Notes under the pieces: model-generated
What the model was told of the DNA's origin: nothing
Databases searched by the model: none
Seen by the model: only the letters and a program-made list of their open reading frames with translations
Assembly (NCBI GenBank): GCA_050260515.1
Contig: JBLNCI010000022.1
Coordinates: 177,706-241,705, forward strand
Length of the DNA: 64,000 nucleotides
From: DATJIG01 sp050260515
Lineage (GTDB): Bacteria; Pseudomonadota; Alphaproteobacteria; SMXQ01
Direction: 5' to 3'
Program-made: the position numbers and the translations under genes
In this document: positions 17,434 through 26,591 of the stretch, piece by piece
Position numbering within the stretch: the stretch's first letter is position 1
How the letters are laid out: every line of letters begins with the position of its first letter

Positions 17434-18720
17434 TCACACTTTCATGGACGGACGCGTCTCCGGCGATGTCAGCAGAATGGGCAGCACCGCCAGGGCCACG
17501 ATGGCAATCATGGCACCCGGAGCCCCTGCCCAGCCTGTGTGCTGGACCAGAATCTGTGCGGAATACGGCGTGAGGCCGCCGAACACGGCGGTGGCCGCCG
17601 TCGCGCCAAGAGCGAGTCCGGTCAGCCGGCCCTCGCCCGGGAATTGCTCGGCGGTGGCGACCGCCCCGACGGCGCTGACCGCGCCCGCCACTCCGGCAAG
17701 GACGACGGCGCCGAGCAGCGCGCGTGCGGGCGAGCCGCTGGCCATCGCCGAGAAAAGCACCGTGGGCAGCGCGGCGCTGCAGAGGCAGAGCGCGACCAAC
17801 GTCGGCTTGCGGCCGATGCGGTCCGACAGCGCGCCGACGGCCGGCGTGACCGCGATCACCACCACGGCCGCGATCGTGGAGAACCACAGCGATGAGCCTT
17901 CGCCGAGCGATCCGATGGAGGTGAGAAACGCCGGCACGTAGGTGATCCCCACGTAGTAGGTGATCGAGCCGAGCGCCGAGATCGCGAAGGATCGGAAGAT
18001 ACCGATGCGGTGGTTCTCCAGCGTGTAGCGGAGCGGCTGCTCGGGCGCGGTACCCTCCACATACTGTCGTTCGAAGTCCGGCGATTCCTGCATCGACGAA
18101 CGCGCGATCCACACGCTCGACGCGAGCGCCGCGCCTACGAAAAAGGGAATGCGCCATGCCCACCCCGCAAGCTCCGCCTCGCTGAACCCGTCGACGGTCA
18201 GGGCGGCGGCGGCGATGGCCAGCAATCCGCCGATCTCGCTCGCCGCGGACGCCGATGAGGTGATGAGCCCCCGGCGACCACGGCTCGCGCCCTCCAGGAG
18301 GTAGGCGACGACTCCGGTGTATTCGCCGCCGACCGAGAAGCCCATCACGCATCGCAGAAGCAGCAGCAGCCAGCCCGCCGCGGGACCGATCGCCGCGTAG
18401 GTCGGAAGCAGCGCCGTCGCGAGCATGGCCACGCTCATGAGCGCCATCGACAGCAGCATCATCCTGCGACGACCGAGCCGGTCGCCGACGTGCCCGAACA
18501 CCACGGCGCCGAGCGGACGGAAGAGGTACGCCACGGCGAAGCCCGCGAGAGCCGTGACGAGCGACTCGTCGCCGCCTCCGAAGAACACCCGCGACAGCAC
18601 CGTGGCGAAGTACAGGTAGAGCGTGAAGTCGTACCACTCCACGATCGTCGAGAAGGCAGCGACGATCATCGAGCCACGCGACATCGTGTGGGTGTGGCGT
18701 GATCCGCTGGACTTGTTCAC
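17434..18720 (-). CDS. MFS transporter, metabolite:H+ symporter (MHS/ProP-like) family
   Basis: 428 residues, 12 predicted helices. Signature features of the MHS group: STIVEWYDFTLY in helix 1, the loop motif GHVGDRLGRRRMM between helices 2 and 3, and GFSVGGEYTGVVAYLLE in helix 4. The family takes up organic acids, betaines or proline with protons. Start GTG 18720; ATG at the internal MSRGS is an alternative. Downstream neighbour is convergent. Confidence 0.9.
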   Translation of the reverse strand: MNKSSGSRHTHTMSRGSMIVAAFSTIVEWYDFTLYLYFATVLSRVFFGGGDESLVTALAGFAVAYLFRPLGAVVFGHVGDRLGRRRMMLLSMALMSVAMLATALLPTYAAIGPAAGWLLLLLRCVMGFSVGGEYTGVVAYLLEGASRGRRGLITSSASAASEIGGLLAIAAAALTVDGFSEAELAGWAWRIPFFVGAALASSVWIARSSMQESPDFERQYVEGTAPEQPLRYTLENHRIGIFRSFAISALGSITYYVGITYVPAFLTSIGSLGEGSSLWFSTIAAVVVIAVTPAVGALSDRIGRKPTLVALCLCSAALPTVLFSAMASGSPARALLGAVVLAGVAGAVSAVGAVATAEQFPGEGRLTGLALGATAATAVFGGLTPYSAQILVQHTGWAGAPGAMIAIVALAVLPILLTSPETRPSMKV

Positions 18721-18793
18721 CCGGTACTCCGGTCACGCTCAGCCGGAGCGCTGGAGCGGGTCAGGTTGGTGGGAGCCGCTGTCGACCTGATGG

Positions 18794-18870
18794 TGGCGCG
18801 CCCGGCTGGATTCGAACCAGCGACCCCGAGCTTAGAAGGCTCGTGCTCTATCCAACTGAGCTACGGGCGC
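18794..18870 (-). tRNA. tRNA-Arg (anticodon UCU)
   Basis: 77-nt cloverleaf on the minus strand: acceptor GCGCCCG/CGGGCGC, D-arm AGCTCAGTTGGATAGAGC, anticodon stem CGAGC/GCTCG with loop CTTCTAA (UCU), T-arm with GGTTCGAATCC, discriminator G and encoded CCA. Confidence 0.97.
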
Positions 18871-18983
18871 CCGTCCACGGCCACGGCGGCCGTGGAACAA
18901 CGTCGGCCGCCATGCGGCCGACGAACTGTACAATGAGAATGGACGGGAGGCGAACGGCCGACGGAGGTCGCCGTTTAGCCGGA

Positions 18984-19283
18984 CTAGCGGATGCGGTTCC
19001 AGGCGAAGTTCGCCGCGTAGCTCTTGGGCCGCAGGATCTTCACCTTGGGCTCGTCGAGGTCGTAGGCGATGCCGTTCTTCTCGGCATAGGCCACCGCCTC
19101 CTCCCGCGTCGGAAAGCGAAGTCTGAGCTGGGTGCGGGTGTCGCCCGAGGAGACCCAGCCCATCAGAGGCTCGCGCACCCGGCGCTGCGCCGGGTCGAAC
19201 TCCAGCACCCAGTCCTGGCTCTGGGCGCTGCCCTGCTGGGTGGCGGTGCGGGTCGGACGGTAGATGCGGGCGCGCGTGGTCAT
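18984..19283 (-). CDS. NDUFS4-type accessory subunit of NADH dehydrogenase (ETC complex I conserved region)
   Basis: 99 residues matching the alphaproteobacterial/mitochondrial NDUFS4 (18 kDa) family: ARIYRPTRTATQQG at the start, WVLEFDP, the GWVSSGDTRTQ segment, LRFPTREEAVAYAEKNG and the closing KSYAANFAWNR. It is an accessory subunit near the NADH-oxidising arm of complex I and a marker for alphaproteobacteria. Placed between two tRNA genes on the same strand. Confidence 0.93.
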   Translation of the reverse strand: MTTRARIYRPTRTATQQGSAQSQDWVLEFDPAQRRVREPLMGWVSSGDTRTQLRLRFPTREEAVAYAEKNGIAYDLDEPKVKILRPKSYAANFAWNRIR

Positions 19284-19356
19284 CGGGAACTCGGTTCGGG
19301 CTCGGTCGATCGGGTTAGTAGCGGGGGCGGCCAATCGCGTCAAGGCGTGGGAAAAA

Positions 19357-19433
19357 TGGTCGGGGCGAGAGGATTCGAACCTCCGGCATCCAGCTCCCAA
19401 AGCTGGCGCTCTACCAGGCTGAGCTACACCCCG
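19357..19433 (-). tRNA. tRNA-Pro (anticodon UGG)
   Basis: 77-nt cloverleaf on the minus strand: acceptor CGGGGTG/CGCCCCG, D-arm AGCTCAGCCTGGTAGAGC, anticodon stem CCAGC/GCTGG with loop TTTGGGA (UGG), T-arm GGTTCGAATCC, encoded CCA. Confidence 0.97.
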
Positions 19434-19569
19434 ACGCGGGGACAAACTAGGCGCTCGGACACCCGGCGGCAAGGCCGCCGCCGCAGCGGCGAAAGCCCAG
19501 GCTTTTCTCTCCCCAAAGCGGCGCCGGGCCCCTATTCTCCGGCGGTCCTTCAGCATCGGGAGCCCCGGG

Positions 19570-19941
19570 ATGTTCAAGCGGATCGATCATGTCGCCCTCC
19601 ACGTGGACGACGTGGCGTCGGCGGCGCGCTACTACGTCGACACCTTCGGCTTCGAGAAGATCTTCGAGCAGAAGGGCACCGGCGGGCATGCCATCGCCTA
19701 CATCCGGCTCGGCGACAGCATGATCGAGATGACGACGCGCCCCGGCGGCGAGCCGATGTCGGGCTTCCATCTCTGCCTTCAGCCCAAGGACTTCGACGCG
19801 GCGATCACCGATCTCCGCGCCAAGGGACTGCCGCTCGTCACCGAGCCGCGCGCGACGACGCCGCGCGGCCCCCTCGAGGCCGGCTGGCGCCGCGCGGTGT
19901 TCCGCGGCCCTCACGGCGAGTTGATCGAGATCCGCGGCTGA
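19570..19941 (+). CDS. Single-domain VOC protein, glyoxalase I-like
   Basis: 123 residues with both beta-alpha-beta-beta-beta modules and all four metal ligands of the glyoxalase/epimerase type: His in IDHVALHVDD, Glu in MIEMTTRP, His in SGFHLCLQP and Glu in ELIEIRG. Methylmalonyl-CoA epimerase or lactoylglutathione lyase-like activity is possible. No operon partner. Confidence 0.85.
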   Translation: MFKRIDHVALHVDDVASAARYYVDTFGFEKIFEQKGTGGHAIAYIRLGDSMIEMTTRPGGEPMSGFHLCLQPKDFDAAITDLRAKGLPLVTEPRATTPRGPLEAGWRRAVFRGPHGELIEIRG

Positions 19942-20052
19942 GATCGCCGCCGCGCGATTAACGTGGTGTAAGGCGCTATCTGCAATCCTGACCTCGGTTG
20001 AATGGGCGCTCCGGTGGGCCCGCTCCATCGGTCACGCGAAACGGGCCCGGCG

Positions 20053-20610
20053 ATGCGGCACGAGATCAGACTTCCGCGACGGATGGTGATTCGGCCCGGC
20101 GCCCCGCGCCGCGGTTCGTGGGTCACGACGCGACTCGTCCTGACGCTGAGCGGAATCCTCGCCGCCGCCCTCGGGCTCGCATTCTGCGAGGAACGCATCG
20201 CCGGCCATCCGCGCGCGATCGACGGCGACACCATCGCCATCGGCGAGCAGCGCATCCGCCTCTACGCCATCGACGCGCCCGAGCTCGGACAGCCCTGCTT
20301 CTCGGGCGGCGACTGCGGCGCGAAGGCGCGGGCGTTCCTCGCCGACCTGATGCGCGGCCACGAGGTCAAATGCGTCCGTCGCACCCGCGACGACCGCTAC
20401 GGACGGACGATCGCGCAGTGCACCGCCGACGGAATCGACCTGGGGCGCGAGCTCGTGCGCACCGGGCACGCGATGGCGCTCCGCCCGGTGTCGAGCCTGT
20501 ATGCGCCAGACGAGCCGCGCCCGCTCGACTTCGAGCCGCCGGCGCAATACCGCGAGCGGCAGCCGCCGTCGGAGCGACGGCGCGGCAGCCGACGCGGCGG
20601 CAGCAGCTAG
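20053..20610 (+). CDS. Thermonuclease (SNase) family protein
   Basis: 185 residues from ATG 20053 (202 from ATG 20002, 175 from ATG 20083; none has a clear ribosome site). An N-terminal hydrophobic helix (LVLTLSGILAAALGLAF) is followed by an SNase domain with the active-site pieces DGDTIAI, RLYAIDAPELG and DRYGR. It should be anchored to or exported across the inner membrane and cleave nucleic acid, though two extra cysteines (QPCFSGGDCG) suggest a disulfide. Its stop overlaps the convergent DUF192 gene by 4 bases. Confidence 0.85.
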   Translation: MRHEIRLPRRMVIRPGAPRRGSWVTTRLVLTLSGILAAALGLAFCEERIAGHPRAIDGDTIAIGEQRIRLYAIDAPELGQPCFSGGDCGAKARAFLADLMRGHEVKCVRRTRDDRYGRTIAQCTADGIDLGRELVRTGHAMALRPVSSLYAPDEPRPLDFEPPAQYRERQPPSERRRGSRRGGSS

Positions 20611-21092
20611 CGCGCGGTCTTGAACAGCGGGTGAAGGACGCGGTCGCCGGGCGCGATGCCCTGGCGCGCCGCCTCGCCGCCCTTGATCTCGAGCACCGCG
20701 CGCACCGGGCGCTCCGACGGGATCGTCGCCAGCGACTGCGGCACGGTGTCGGCGGCGATCTTCGTCACGGTCCCGTCGGCGGTGATGAACAGCATGTCGA
20801 GCGGGATGAAGGTGTTCTTCATCCACATCGACACCGGCTGGTCTATTCCGAAGTCGAACAGCATGCCGGCGTCGGCGGCGAGGCTCTGACGGTACATCAG
20901 GCCGCGCTCACGCTCGTCGGGCCGGCTCGCGACCTCGACAGTGAACGCGCGGTGCTCGCCCGAGCGCGTGACGATCTCGAGCCGGGCGGGATCGGCCGAT
21001 TGCGAGCAGGCCGCGGCGGCGGAGACGAGAAGCAGCAGCGCCGCGGCGATCCAGCACCGGACGCTTCGGCGCGCGCAGGCCAAGAGCCGCAT
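20607..21092 (-). CDS. DUF192 family exported protein
   Basis: 161 residues: N-terminal signal with a lipobox-like LVSAAAAC, then a DUF192 domain (VEVASRPDERERGLMYR, FIPLDMLFITADG, LEIKGGEAARQGIAPGD). The family is widespread and secreted, of unknown biochemical role. It is 31 bases after the cold-shock gene on the same strand. Confidence 0.88.
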   Translation of the reverse strand: MRLLACARRSVRCWIAAALLLLVSAAAACSQSADPARLEIVTRSGEHRAFTVEVASRPDERERGLMYRQSLAADAGMLFDFGIDQPVSMWMKNTFIPLDMLFITADGTVTKIAADTVPQSLATIPSERPVRAVLEIKGGEAARQGIAPGDRVLHPLFKTAR

Positions 21093-21123
21093 GGCTCCCC
21101 TCACGCGTACGACGGATCGAAAC

Positions 21124-21684
21124 TCAGACGAGACGGATTTCCGTCGCCTGCGGACCCTTCGGGCCTTCCGCGATGCGCACCTGCACGGTCTGGCCCGCCT
21201 CGAGGTTCGCGACCCCGGAGCGGCGCAAGGTGACCATGTGGATGAAGACGTCGCGCGCATTGTCCGACTGGCTGACGAAGCCGTACCCCTTGTCGGGGTT
21301 GAACCACTTCACGGTGGCGCCGACGAAACCGCCGGCCGGGGCCGCGTCGCGTCCCATGCCGTCGAAGCGGTCGCGGCGATCACCACCGCCACCGTGCCCG
21401 TTGTCGCGGTGGCCTTCCTCCTCGGCGGTCGAGGCGTCGACCTCGAGCACGCGGATCACCTGCAGGCCCTTCTGACGGCGCGCGGCGTCGCAGACGACCG
21501 TCGTGCCCGGCTGCAGGTCCTGGTAACCGGCATCCCGCAGCACCGACAAATGAAGAAAAATGTCCGGTGTTCCGTCCGAAGGAGTGATGAATCCGAACCC
21601 CTTCGTGGCGTTGAACCACTTTACCGTCCCCCGGACTCGTTGACCGTCGGAACGGTCATCACCGGGGTTGTAGTAATCCTGCAT
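21124..21684 (-). CDS. Cold-shock protein with two CSD domains
   Basis: 186 residues containing two cold-shock domains joined by a Gly/Asp/Arg-rich linker. CSD1 (about 17-85) has RNP1 KGFGFITP and RNP2 DIFLHL; CSD2 (about 118-184) has KGYGFVSQ and DVFIHM. Both keep the aromatic nucleic-acid-binding residues, so it should bind single-stranded RNA/DNA. The fused two-domain form is common in alphaproteobacteria. GGGGGAG precedes the ATG. Confidence 0.95.
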   Translation of the reverse strand: MQDYYNPGDDRSDGQRVRGTVKWFNATKGFGFITPSDGTPDIFLHLSVLRDAGYQDLQPGTTVVCDAARRQKGLQVIRVLEVDASTAEEEGHRDNGHGGGGDRRDRFDGMGRDAAPAGGFVGATVKWFNPDKGYGFVSQSDNARDVFIHMVTLRRSGVANLEAGQTVQVRIAEGPKGPQATEIRLV

Positions 21685-21819
21685 GGTGCGTTCGCTCCCC
21701 CTGACGCCACGCTTACGCTGAACGAGCAAAAAAACTCGTTTCTCTCCCACTTGACATTCTAGAGGAGTTCCGAACGGCAAGTCCAGCGCCGCAAGGCCTC
21801 GCATGCCGTTGCGCAACTT

Positions 21820-23220
21820 CTAGAAGAATGCCCAGTGCACCAGGGCGAAGGCCGGCCCCAGGACCGCGACCGACCACGCGATATACCCGAAAAAGCTGGG
21901 CATTCGGCGGCCGTGGGCGGTCACGATGCCGCGGACCATGAAGTTGGGGGCATTCCCGACGTAGGTCAGCGCCCCCATGAACACGGCCCCCGCCGAGACC
22001 GCCTCGAGGGTCCGCGCGAGGGTGGTCTGGAGCGCCACGGCGTCGCCCCCGGCGAGGTTAAAGAACACGAGGTACGTGGGCGCGTTGTCGAGGACGCTCG
22101 AGAGCAGCCCGGCGGCCCAGAAGTAGGTCCCGTTTTGGGGCTGCCCGTCCACGTTCAGCATCCGAACCAGCGGCGCCGCCGCGCCCTCCTCGCCCGCGCC
22201 GATGATCGCGAGCGCCGGCACGATGCAGACGAAGATGGCGGCGAACAGCTTGGCGACCTCGGCGATCGGCTCCCAACTGAACTCGTTGTGGCGGCGCACC
22301 ATCGGATCCGTCCATGCCCACGCCAGCGCGCCGAGCAGCGCGATGGCCGCCGTCCGCACCACCTCCTCGAGCGTGAAGTCGATGCCGCCGAGCGTGGCCG
22401 TGATGCCCGACTCCCACGCCCCGGTGGCGACGACCACCAGCGGGATGGAGGCCAGCACCGCGATGTTGCGGGCGCCCTCGATGCCGTGCCAATCGGCCTT
22501 GGGCCGCGTCGTCGCGGTCTCTTGGCCCACGGCGATGGTATCGAGCGCGAGATACAGGGCGAGCAGGAGTCCCGCCACCAGCGCGGTCGGCGCGGCGAGG
22601 TGCACCGTCGGCCAGAAGAAATCGACGCCCTGCAGGAAGCCGATGTAGAGCGGCGGGTCGCCCAGCGGCGTCAGCGCGCCGCCGATGTTGCCGACGAGGA
22701 AGATGAAGAACACCCAGGTGTGGGCGGTGCGCTCGCGCCAGGCGTTCGCGCGCAGGAGCGGCTTGATCAGCAGCATGCACGCGCCGGTGGTGCCGACGAT
22801 GCTGGCGAGCAGCGCGCCGCCGGCGAGGAACGCGGTGTTCGACAGCGGCGTTCCCGACAGCGATCCCTTGAGCAGCACGCCGCCGGCGGCGATGTAGAGC
22901 GCCGCGAGCAGCACGATGAACGGCACGTAGTCGACGACGATGACGTGCACCAGTTCGTGCGACGCGGCGCTCCAGCCGAAGCGCAGCGCGAACGGGACCA
23001 GGAACGCCGCCGCCCACGCCGCGGCGACCTTGCCGTAGTGGCGGTGCCAGAAATGCGGCGCGACGAGCGACAGGAGCGCGATCGACAGCAGCAGTCCCGC
23101 GAACGGCAGGATCCACGCGAGCCCGAGCTCGCGGCCGTCGACTGCGGTCTCGGCCGCGGCCGCGATCCCCGGCGCCAACGCGCACGCGCCCGCCACCACG
23201 CTCGTCAGGAACCGGATCAC
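21820..23220 (-). CDS. NhaD-type sodium:proton antiporter (IT superfamily)
   Basis: 466 residues, about 12 helices after a signal-like N-terminus. Conserved features: NTAFLAGGALLASIVGTTGA, FIFLVGNIGGALTPLGDPPLYIG in the first half and SVLDNAPTYLVF in the second, which are the duplicated ion-binding hairpins of NhaD/ArsB carriers. Start GTG 23220 is placed by GGGAGAGC upstream. It lies 28 bases after a second carrier of the same superfamily. Confidence 0.85.
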   Translation of the reverse strand: MIRFLTSVVAGACALAPGIAAAAETAVDGRELGLAWILPFAGLLLSIALLSLVAPHFWHRHYGKVAAAWAAAFLVPFALRFGWSAASHELVHVIVVDYVPFIVLLAALYIAAGGVLLKGSLSGTPLSNTAFLAGGALLASIVGTTGACMLLIKPLLRANAWRERTAHTWVFFIFLVGNIGGALTPLGDPPLYIGFLQGVDFFWPTVHLAAPTALVAGLLLALYLALDTIAVGQETATTRPKADWHGIEGARNIAVLASIPLVVVATGAWESGITATLGGIDFTLEEVVRTAAIALLGALAWAWTDPMVRRHNEFSWEPIAEVAKLFAAIFVCIVPALAIIGAGEEGAAAPLVRMLNVDGQPQNGTYFWAAGLLSSVLDNAPTYLVFFNLAGGDAVALQTTLARTLEAVSAGAVFMGALTYVGNAPNFMVRGIVTAHGRRMPSFFGYIAWSVAVLGPAFALVHWAFF

Positions 23221-23248
23221 GCGCTCTCCCGCCCGCGCCCTCTCCTGC

Positions 23249-24592
23249 CTAGGAGAGGTAGCGCAGATACACATAGATGTGGCTGATGAGGATGCTGACC
23301 AGCATCATCGGAAAGGCGTAGAGCAGATAGTCGAGGAAGCGGAACGGCACGCCGTCGCGCTCGGCGATGCCGGCCACGGTCAGGTTGGCCGAGGCGCCGA
23401 TCAGGGTGCCGTTGCCGCCGAGGCACGCCCCCAGCGACAGCGCCCACCACATCGGCAGCAGGCCCTCGGGTCCGCCGAACGCCGGCGCCATGCTCTTGAT
23501 CAGCGGGATCATCGTCGCGACGAACGGGATGTTGTCGATGATCGCCGACAGGAACGCCGACGCCCACAGGATCGCGAGCGTGGTGACGGTGCGGTCGCCC
23601 GCCGTCGCCGCCAGCAGCTTGTCGGCGAGGATGCCGAGCAATCCGGTGACGTCGACCGCGTGCACGACGACGAACAGCCCGAGGAAGAAGAAGATCGTGA
23701 TCCACTCGACCTCGTTGAAGGCACCGGTCACGTGCAGGTGCTGGCGCTCAGACGGATGGCCGAGGTTGTCGAGCGCGAGCAGCACCGCCGCGCCGATCAT
23801 GGCGATCGAGCCGGGTTCGAGGCGAAGCTCGCGCGCGAACACGAACGCGGCGATCACCACCGCGAGCACGGCGACCGACTGCTTCAGCAGCCGCGCGTCG
23901 GTGATGCGGTCGGCGGCGCGCATCGCCAGCACCCGCGCCTCGTCGGCCTTGCTCGCGATCATCCGCCGCCCCCACACCGCCTGCGTGATCGCGAGCTGCA
24001 CCAGCATCACGACGACGATCACCGGCGCCAGGTGGGCGATGAAGTCGTTGAACGACAGCCCGGCGAGCGAGCCGATCAGGATGTTCGGCGGATCGCCGAT
24101 CAGCGTCGCGGTGCCGCCGATGTTGGAGGCGAAGATCTCGGCGAACAGGAACGGGTACGGCGGGATCTTGAGCTCGCGGGTGATCACCAGCGTCACGGGC
24201 GCGATCAGCAGCACCGTGGTGACGTTGTCGAGCAGCGCCGAGAACAGCGCCGTCACGACCGACAGCATGACGAGCAGCCCCGCCGGCCGCGCGCGCACCG
24301 CCTGCGCGGCGACGACGGCGACGTACTGGAAGACGCCGCATTTCTTGGTCACCGAGACGATGATCATCATCCCGGTGAGCAGCGCGATGGTGTTCCAGTC
24401 GACGCCGCGCAGCGCCTCGGCCTGGTCGAACAGGCCGACCGCGATGAGGAGCCCGGCCCCGAGCAGCGCGACGATCGCGCGATTGAGCCGTTCGCTCATG
24501 ATCGCGGCGTAGGTCGCGATGAGGATCGCCGTCGCGACCCACAGCGGATTCCACCCGAACCACAGATGGCCGATCGTTCCCGACGCGTGCAT
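23249..24592 (-). CDS. ArsB/NhaD family ion transporter
   Basis: 447 residues, about 12 helices. The twin signatures are SNIGGTATLIGDPPNILIGS and, in the second half, GACLGGNGTLIGASANLTV plus SAIIDNIPFVATMIP, typical of SLC13/ArsB/NhaD-like carriers often annotated as arsenite or Na+/H+ transporters. No arsenic regulon genes are near, so a sodium/proton or organic anion role is more likely. First of a two-gene run with the NhaD-type gene. Confidence 0.85.
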   Translation of the reverse strand: MHASGTIGHLWFGWNPLWVATAILIATYAAIMSERLNRAIVALLGAGLLIAVGLFDQAEALRGVDWNTIALLTGMMIIVSVTKKCGVFQYVAVVAAQAVRARPAGLLVMLSVVTALFSALLDNVTTVLLIAPVTLVITRELKIPPYPFLFAEIFASNIGGTATLIGDPPNILIGSLAGLSFNDFIAHLAPVIVVVMLVQLAITQAVWGRRMIASKADEARVLAMRAADRITDARLLKQSVAVLAVVIAAFVFARELRLEPGSIAMIGAAVLLALDNLGHPSERQHLHVTGAFNEVEWITIFFFLGLFVVVHAVDVTGLLGILADKLLAATAGDRTVTTLAILWASAFLSAIIDNIPFVATMIPLIKSMAPAFGGPEGLLPMWWALSLGACLGGNGTLIGASANLTVAGIAERDGVPFRFLDYLLYAFPMMLVSILISHIYVYLRYLS

Positions 24593-24693
24593 GTCCGCTC
24601 CGATCCATAGGCGCGTGCGCGCCGGCGGAGCGACTTTATAGGTTACGGCCGGAGCCGCAAGCCGACGAGACCGGTCGGTCGGAGCCGACGAAC

Positions 24694-25230
24694 TCAGCTC
24701 CGCGTCGGCGGCGCTTTCGGCGCCACGGGAGGCCGCCACGCCGAGACCGTGACCTGGCGCCCGTGCTGGGTCTGCAGCGATATCGGCTTGCTCGCCGGGG
24801 CGGCCGGTGGCGCGGCCTCGCCCGCGGGCGCACGCGGCGCCGGATTCGGCTCCTCGACCTCGACGCCGGCCATCGCGCGCCGGACCAGCGCGTTGAGATG
24901 GTCGACGGGGACATGAGCGAACCGGCCCCACACGTCGAGGAGCAGCGGCCCGACCGCGGTCGGCACCGGCTCGATCCGGGTGCGCGGCCGTCCCTCTTCG
25001 AGCAGGCGATAGAGATTGGGCTCGACCACCGAGATGTCGTTGGCGACGAACGACGCCGGCATCAGCGGACGGCCCTCGTGGGCGCGCTCGTACTCGATGC
25101 AGGCGAGATACAGCAGGTTCTGGAGCTTCTGCGCCGGGAGATGGGTGTCGGCGGCCCGCGCCCGGTCGAGGAACCACAGGGCGACGTCCAGGGCGACGGG
25201 AACGGCGGGTGTCGGGAGAAGACGGGGCAT
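24694..25230 (-). CDS. Panacea (DUF4065/SocA-like) domain protein
   Basis: 178 residues. The N-terminal half has the Panacea pattern: ALDVALWFLDRA, LQNLLYLACIEYERAHEGRPL, then FVANDISVVEPNLYRLLEEG. The tail is Pro/Ala-rich and probably disordered. Panacea domains often serve as antitoxins or, in SocA, as proteolytic adaptors, but no toxin-like gene is adjacent. ATG 25230 is preferred; ATG 25272 would add 14 residues. Confidence 0.7.
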   Translation of the reverse strand: MPRLLPTPAVPVALDVALWFLDRARAADTHLPAQKLQNLLYLACIEYERAHEGRPLMPASFVANDISVVEPNLYRLLEEGRPRTRIEPVPTAVGPLLLDVWGRFAHVPVDHLNALVRRAMAGVEVEEPNPAPRAPAGEAAPPAAPASKPISLQTQHGRQVTVSAWRPPVAPKAPPTRS

Positions 25231-25333
25231 GGCACGCGCTTGTTCGGGTATGCCCCGATGGTGCGCAGTCATGGTTAAGCGGACGTTAACGAGCGGAGAC
25301 TTGCCGGAAACGCGGCCGCCGCGGCCGCACCGG

Positions 25334-25744
25334 CTAGGACTCGATCGCCAGCGTGTCGCCGGGCTTCTTCGCCTCGGGCTTGGTCTCGACGATGCTGCGG
25401 CCGTACGCGTAGGCGCGGCCCGCGAGGATGAGATGCGCCGCCGTCTTGTCCGCCCCTTCGACGGTCTCCTTGAGGAGGCCCGCGCCGGCGCGGTTGCGGC
25501 GCGGCGCAATCGCCTCGGCCCCTTCGTCGTCGGCGTGACCGCGCTCGGAGTGCGGATGCGCCGCGTCGTCGCGCCGCTGGCGCTGGTCGTGCGAGGTGTG
25601 GGGCTCGGACGGCGTAACCGCGCCCGGCTCGGCCGCCGCCGCGCGGGCAGCCGCGGCCGCCTCGGCGATCGTCCCGATTCCACGCCTGCTACCTGCAGCC
25701 GATACGACGGATACCGCCGAACCGGGTTTCGCTCCGCCCGTCAT
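25334..25744 (-). CDS. Hypothetical protein
   Basis: 136 residues, not recognised. The first two thirds are Ala-, Arg-, His- and Asp-rich and look disordered; the last 45 residues (LLKETVEGADKTAAHLILAG...) form a plausible conserved helix. ATG 25744 has GGGAGC upstream; a TTG at 25774 would extend it by 10 residues. Support is only an open frame with a structured C-terminus. Confidence 0.45.
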   Translation of the reverse strand: MTGGAKPGSAVSVVSAAGSRRGIGTIAEAAAAARAAAAEPGAVTPSEPHTSHDQRQRRDDAAHPHSERGHADDEGAEAIAPRRNRAGAGLLKETVEGADKTAAHLILAGRAYAYGRSIVETKPEAKKPGDTLAIES

Positions 25745-25969
25745 GGGGTGCTGCGCTCCCGACGTTCCTGTCAACGCGCACGCACACTAACGACCCAGCA
25801 TCGCGCCGGGCAAATACGAATGGGTAAAGAATCGTTCGGTTTTTAGACATCTCCGGAGGCCGGCGAAACCCGCGGGAACGCTGGCGTTTTCCCGGCCCGC
25901 GCCTTGCGCGGGCGGGAGCCCTCCTCTATTGTCGGGCGATCAAATCAGGAACATCACCCAGAGGGCGTT

Positions 25970-26569
25970 ATGGCCGACCAGCTTGTCCCCGGCGAACGGG
26001 AATCCGAGACCTACATCAAGCCGGGTGAGGTCGGGCACAACGCGAAGGAAGTGACGTGGGCGCGCTGGCAGAAGAAGCGCACCTTCGTCCGCGCCCTCGA
26101 GGGCACCTACGGCGAGGTCTACAAGGGCCTGTTCGAGCAGCCGCGGGTCATCAACTCCCACGACTGGAAGTGGCACGGCGGCCCCCAGCTCTACGGCAAG
26201 GCCGTGATCAACCCGGGCTCGGTCCAGGTCGCCCAGTCGATCGAGTGCCACCTCAACGTGCTGGCGCCGCGCGGCTACGGCCAGAAGCACGGCCATATGA
26301 ACTCCGCGGTGTTCTACATCCTCAAGGGCAAGGGCCACGACGTCCATGACGGCGTCCGGATCGACTACGAGGCGGGCGACGCTGCGATCGTCGAGAACGG
26401 CTGCGTCCATCAGCACTTCAACGACGGCGACGAGGACCAGTTCGTGCTCGTCATGAAGGCGAAGCCGCTGTTCCTGTTCATGCACATGATCTTCCAGAAG
26501 ATGGTGGCGTATCCGCCGAAGGAGCCGCTGCCCGGCAACGAGAACTACGCGCCGCCCAACGACTACTAA
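25970..26569 (+). CDS. Cupin domain protein, copy 1 of a tandem pair
   Basis: 199 residues with a central cupin: KHGHMNSAVFYILKGKG (motif 1, two His) and AGDAAIVENGCVHQHFND (motif 2 with HQH). Motif 1 lacks the usual glutamate (Val instead). The C-terminus has PLFLFMHMIFQKM, shared with the next gene. Similar proteins are annotated as cupins near ring-cleavage or dioxygenase genes; function not established. GAGGG lies before the ATG. Confidence 0.85.
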   Translation: MADQLVPGERESETYIKPGEVGHNAKEVTWARWQKKRTFVRALEGTYGEVYKGLFEQPRVINSHDWKWHGGPQLYGKAVINPGSVQVAQSIECHLNVLAPRGYGQKHGHMNSAVFYILKGKGHDVHDGVRIDYEAGDAAIVENGCVHQHFNDGDEDQFVLVMKAKPLFLFMHMIFQKMVAYPPKEPLPGNENYAPPNDY

Positions 26570-26591
26570 GACTCGCGACTTCTAGAGGCTC

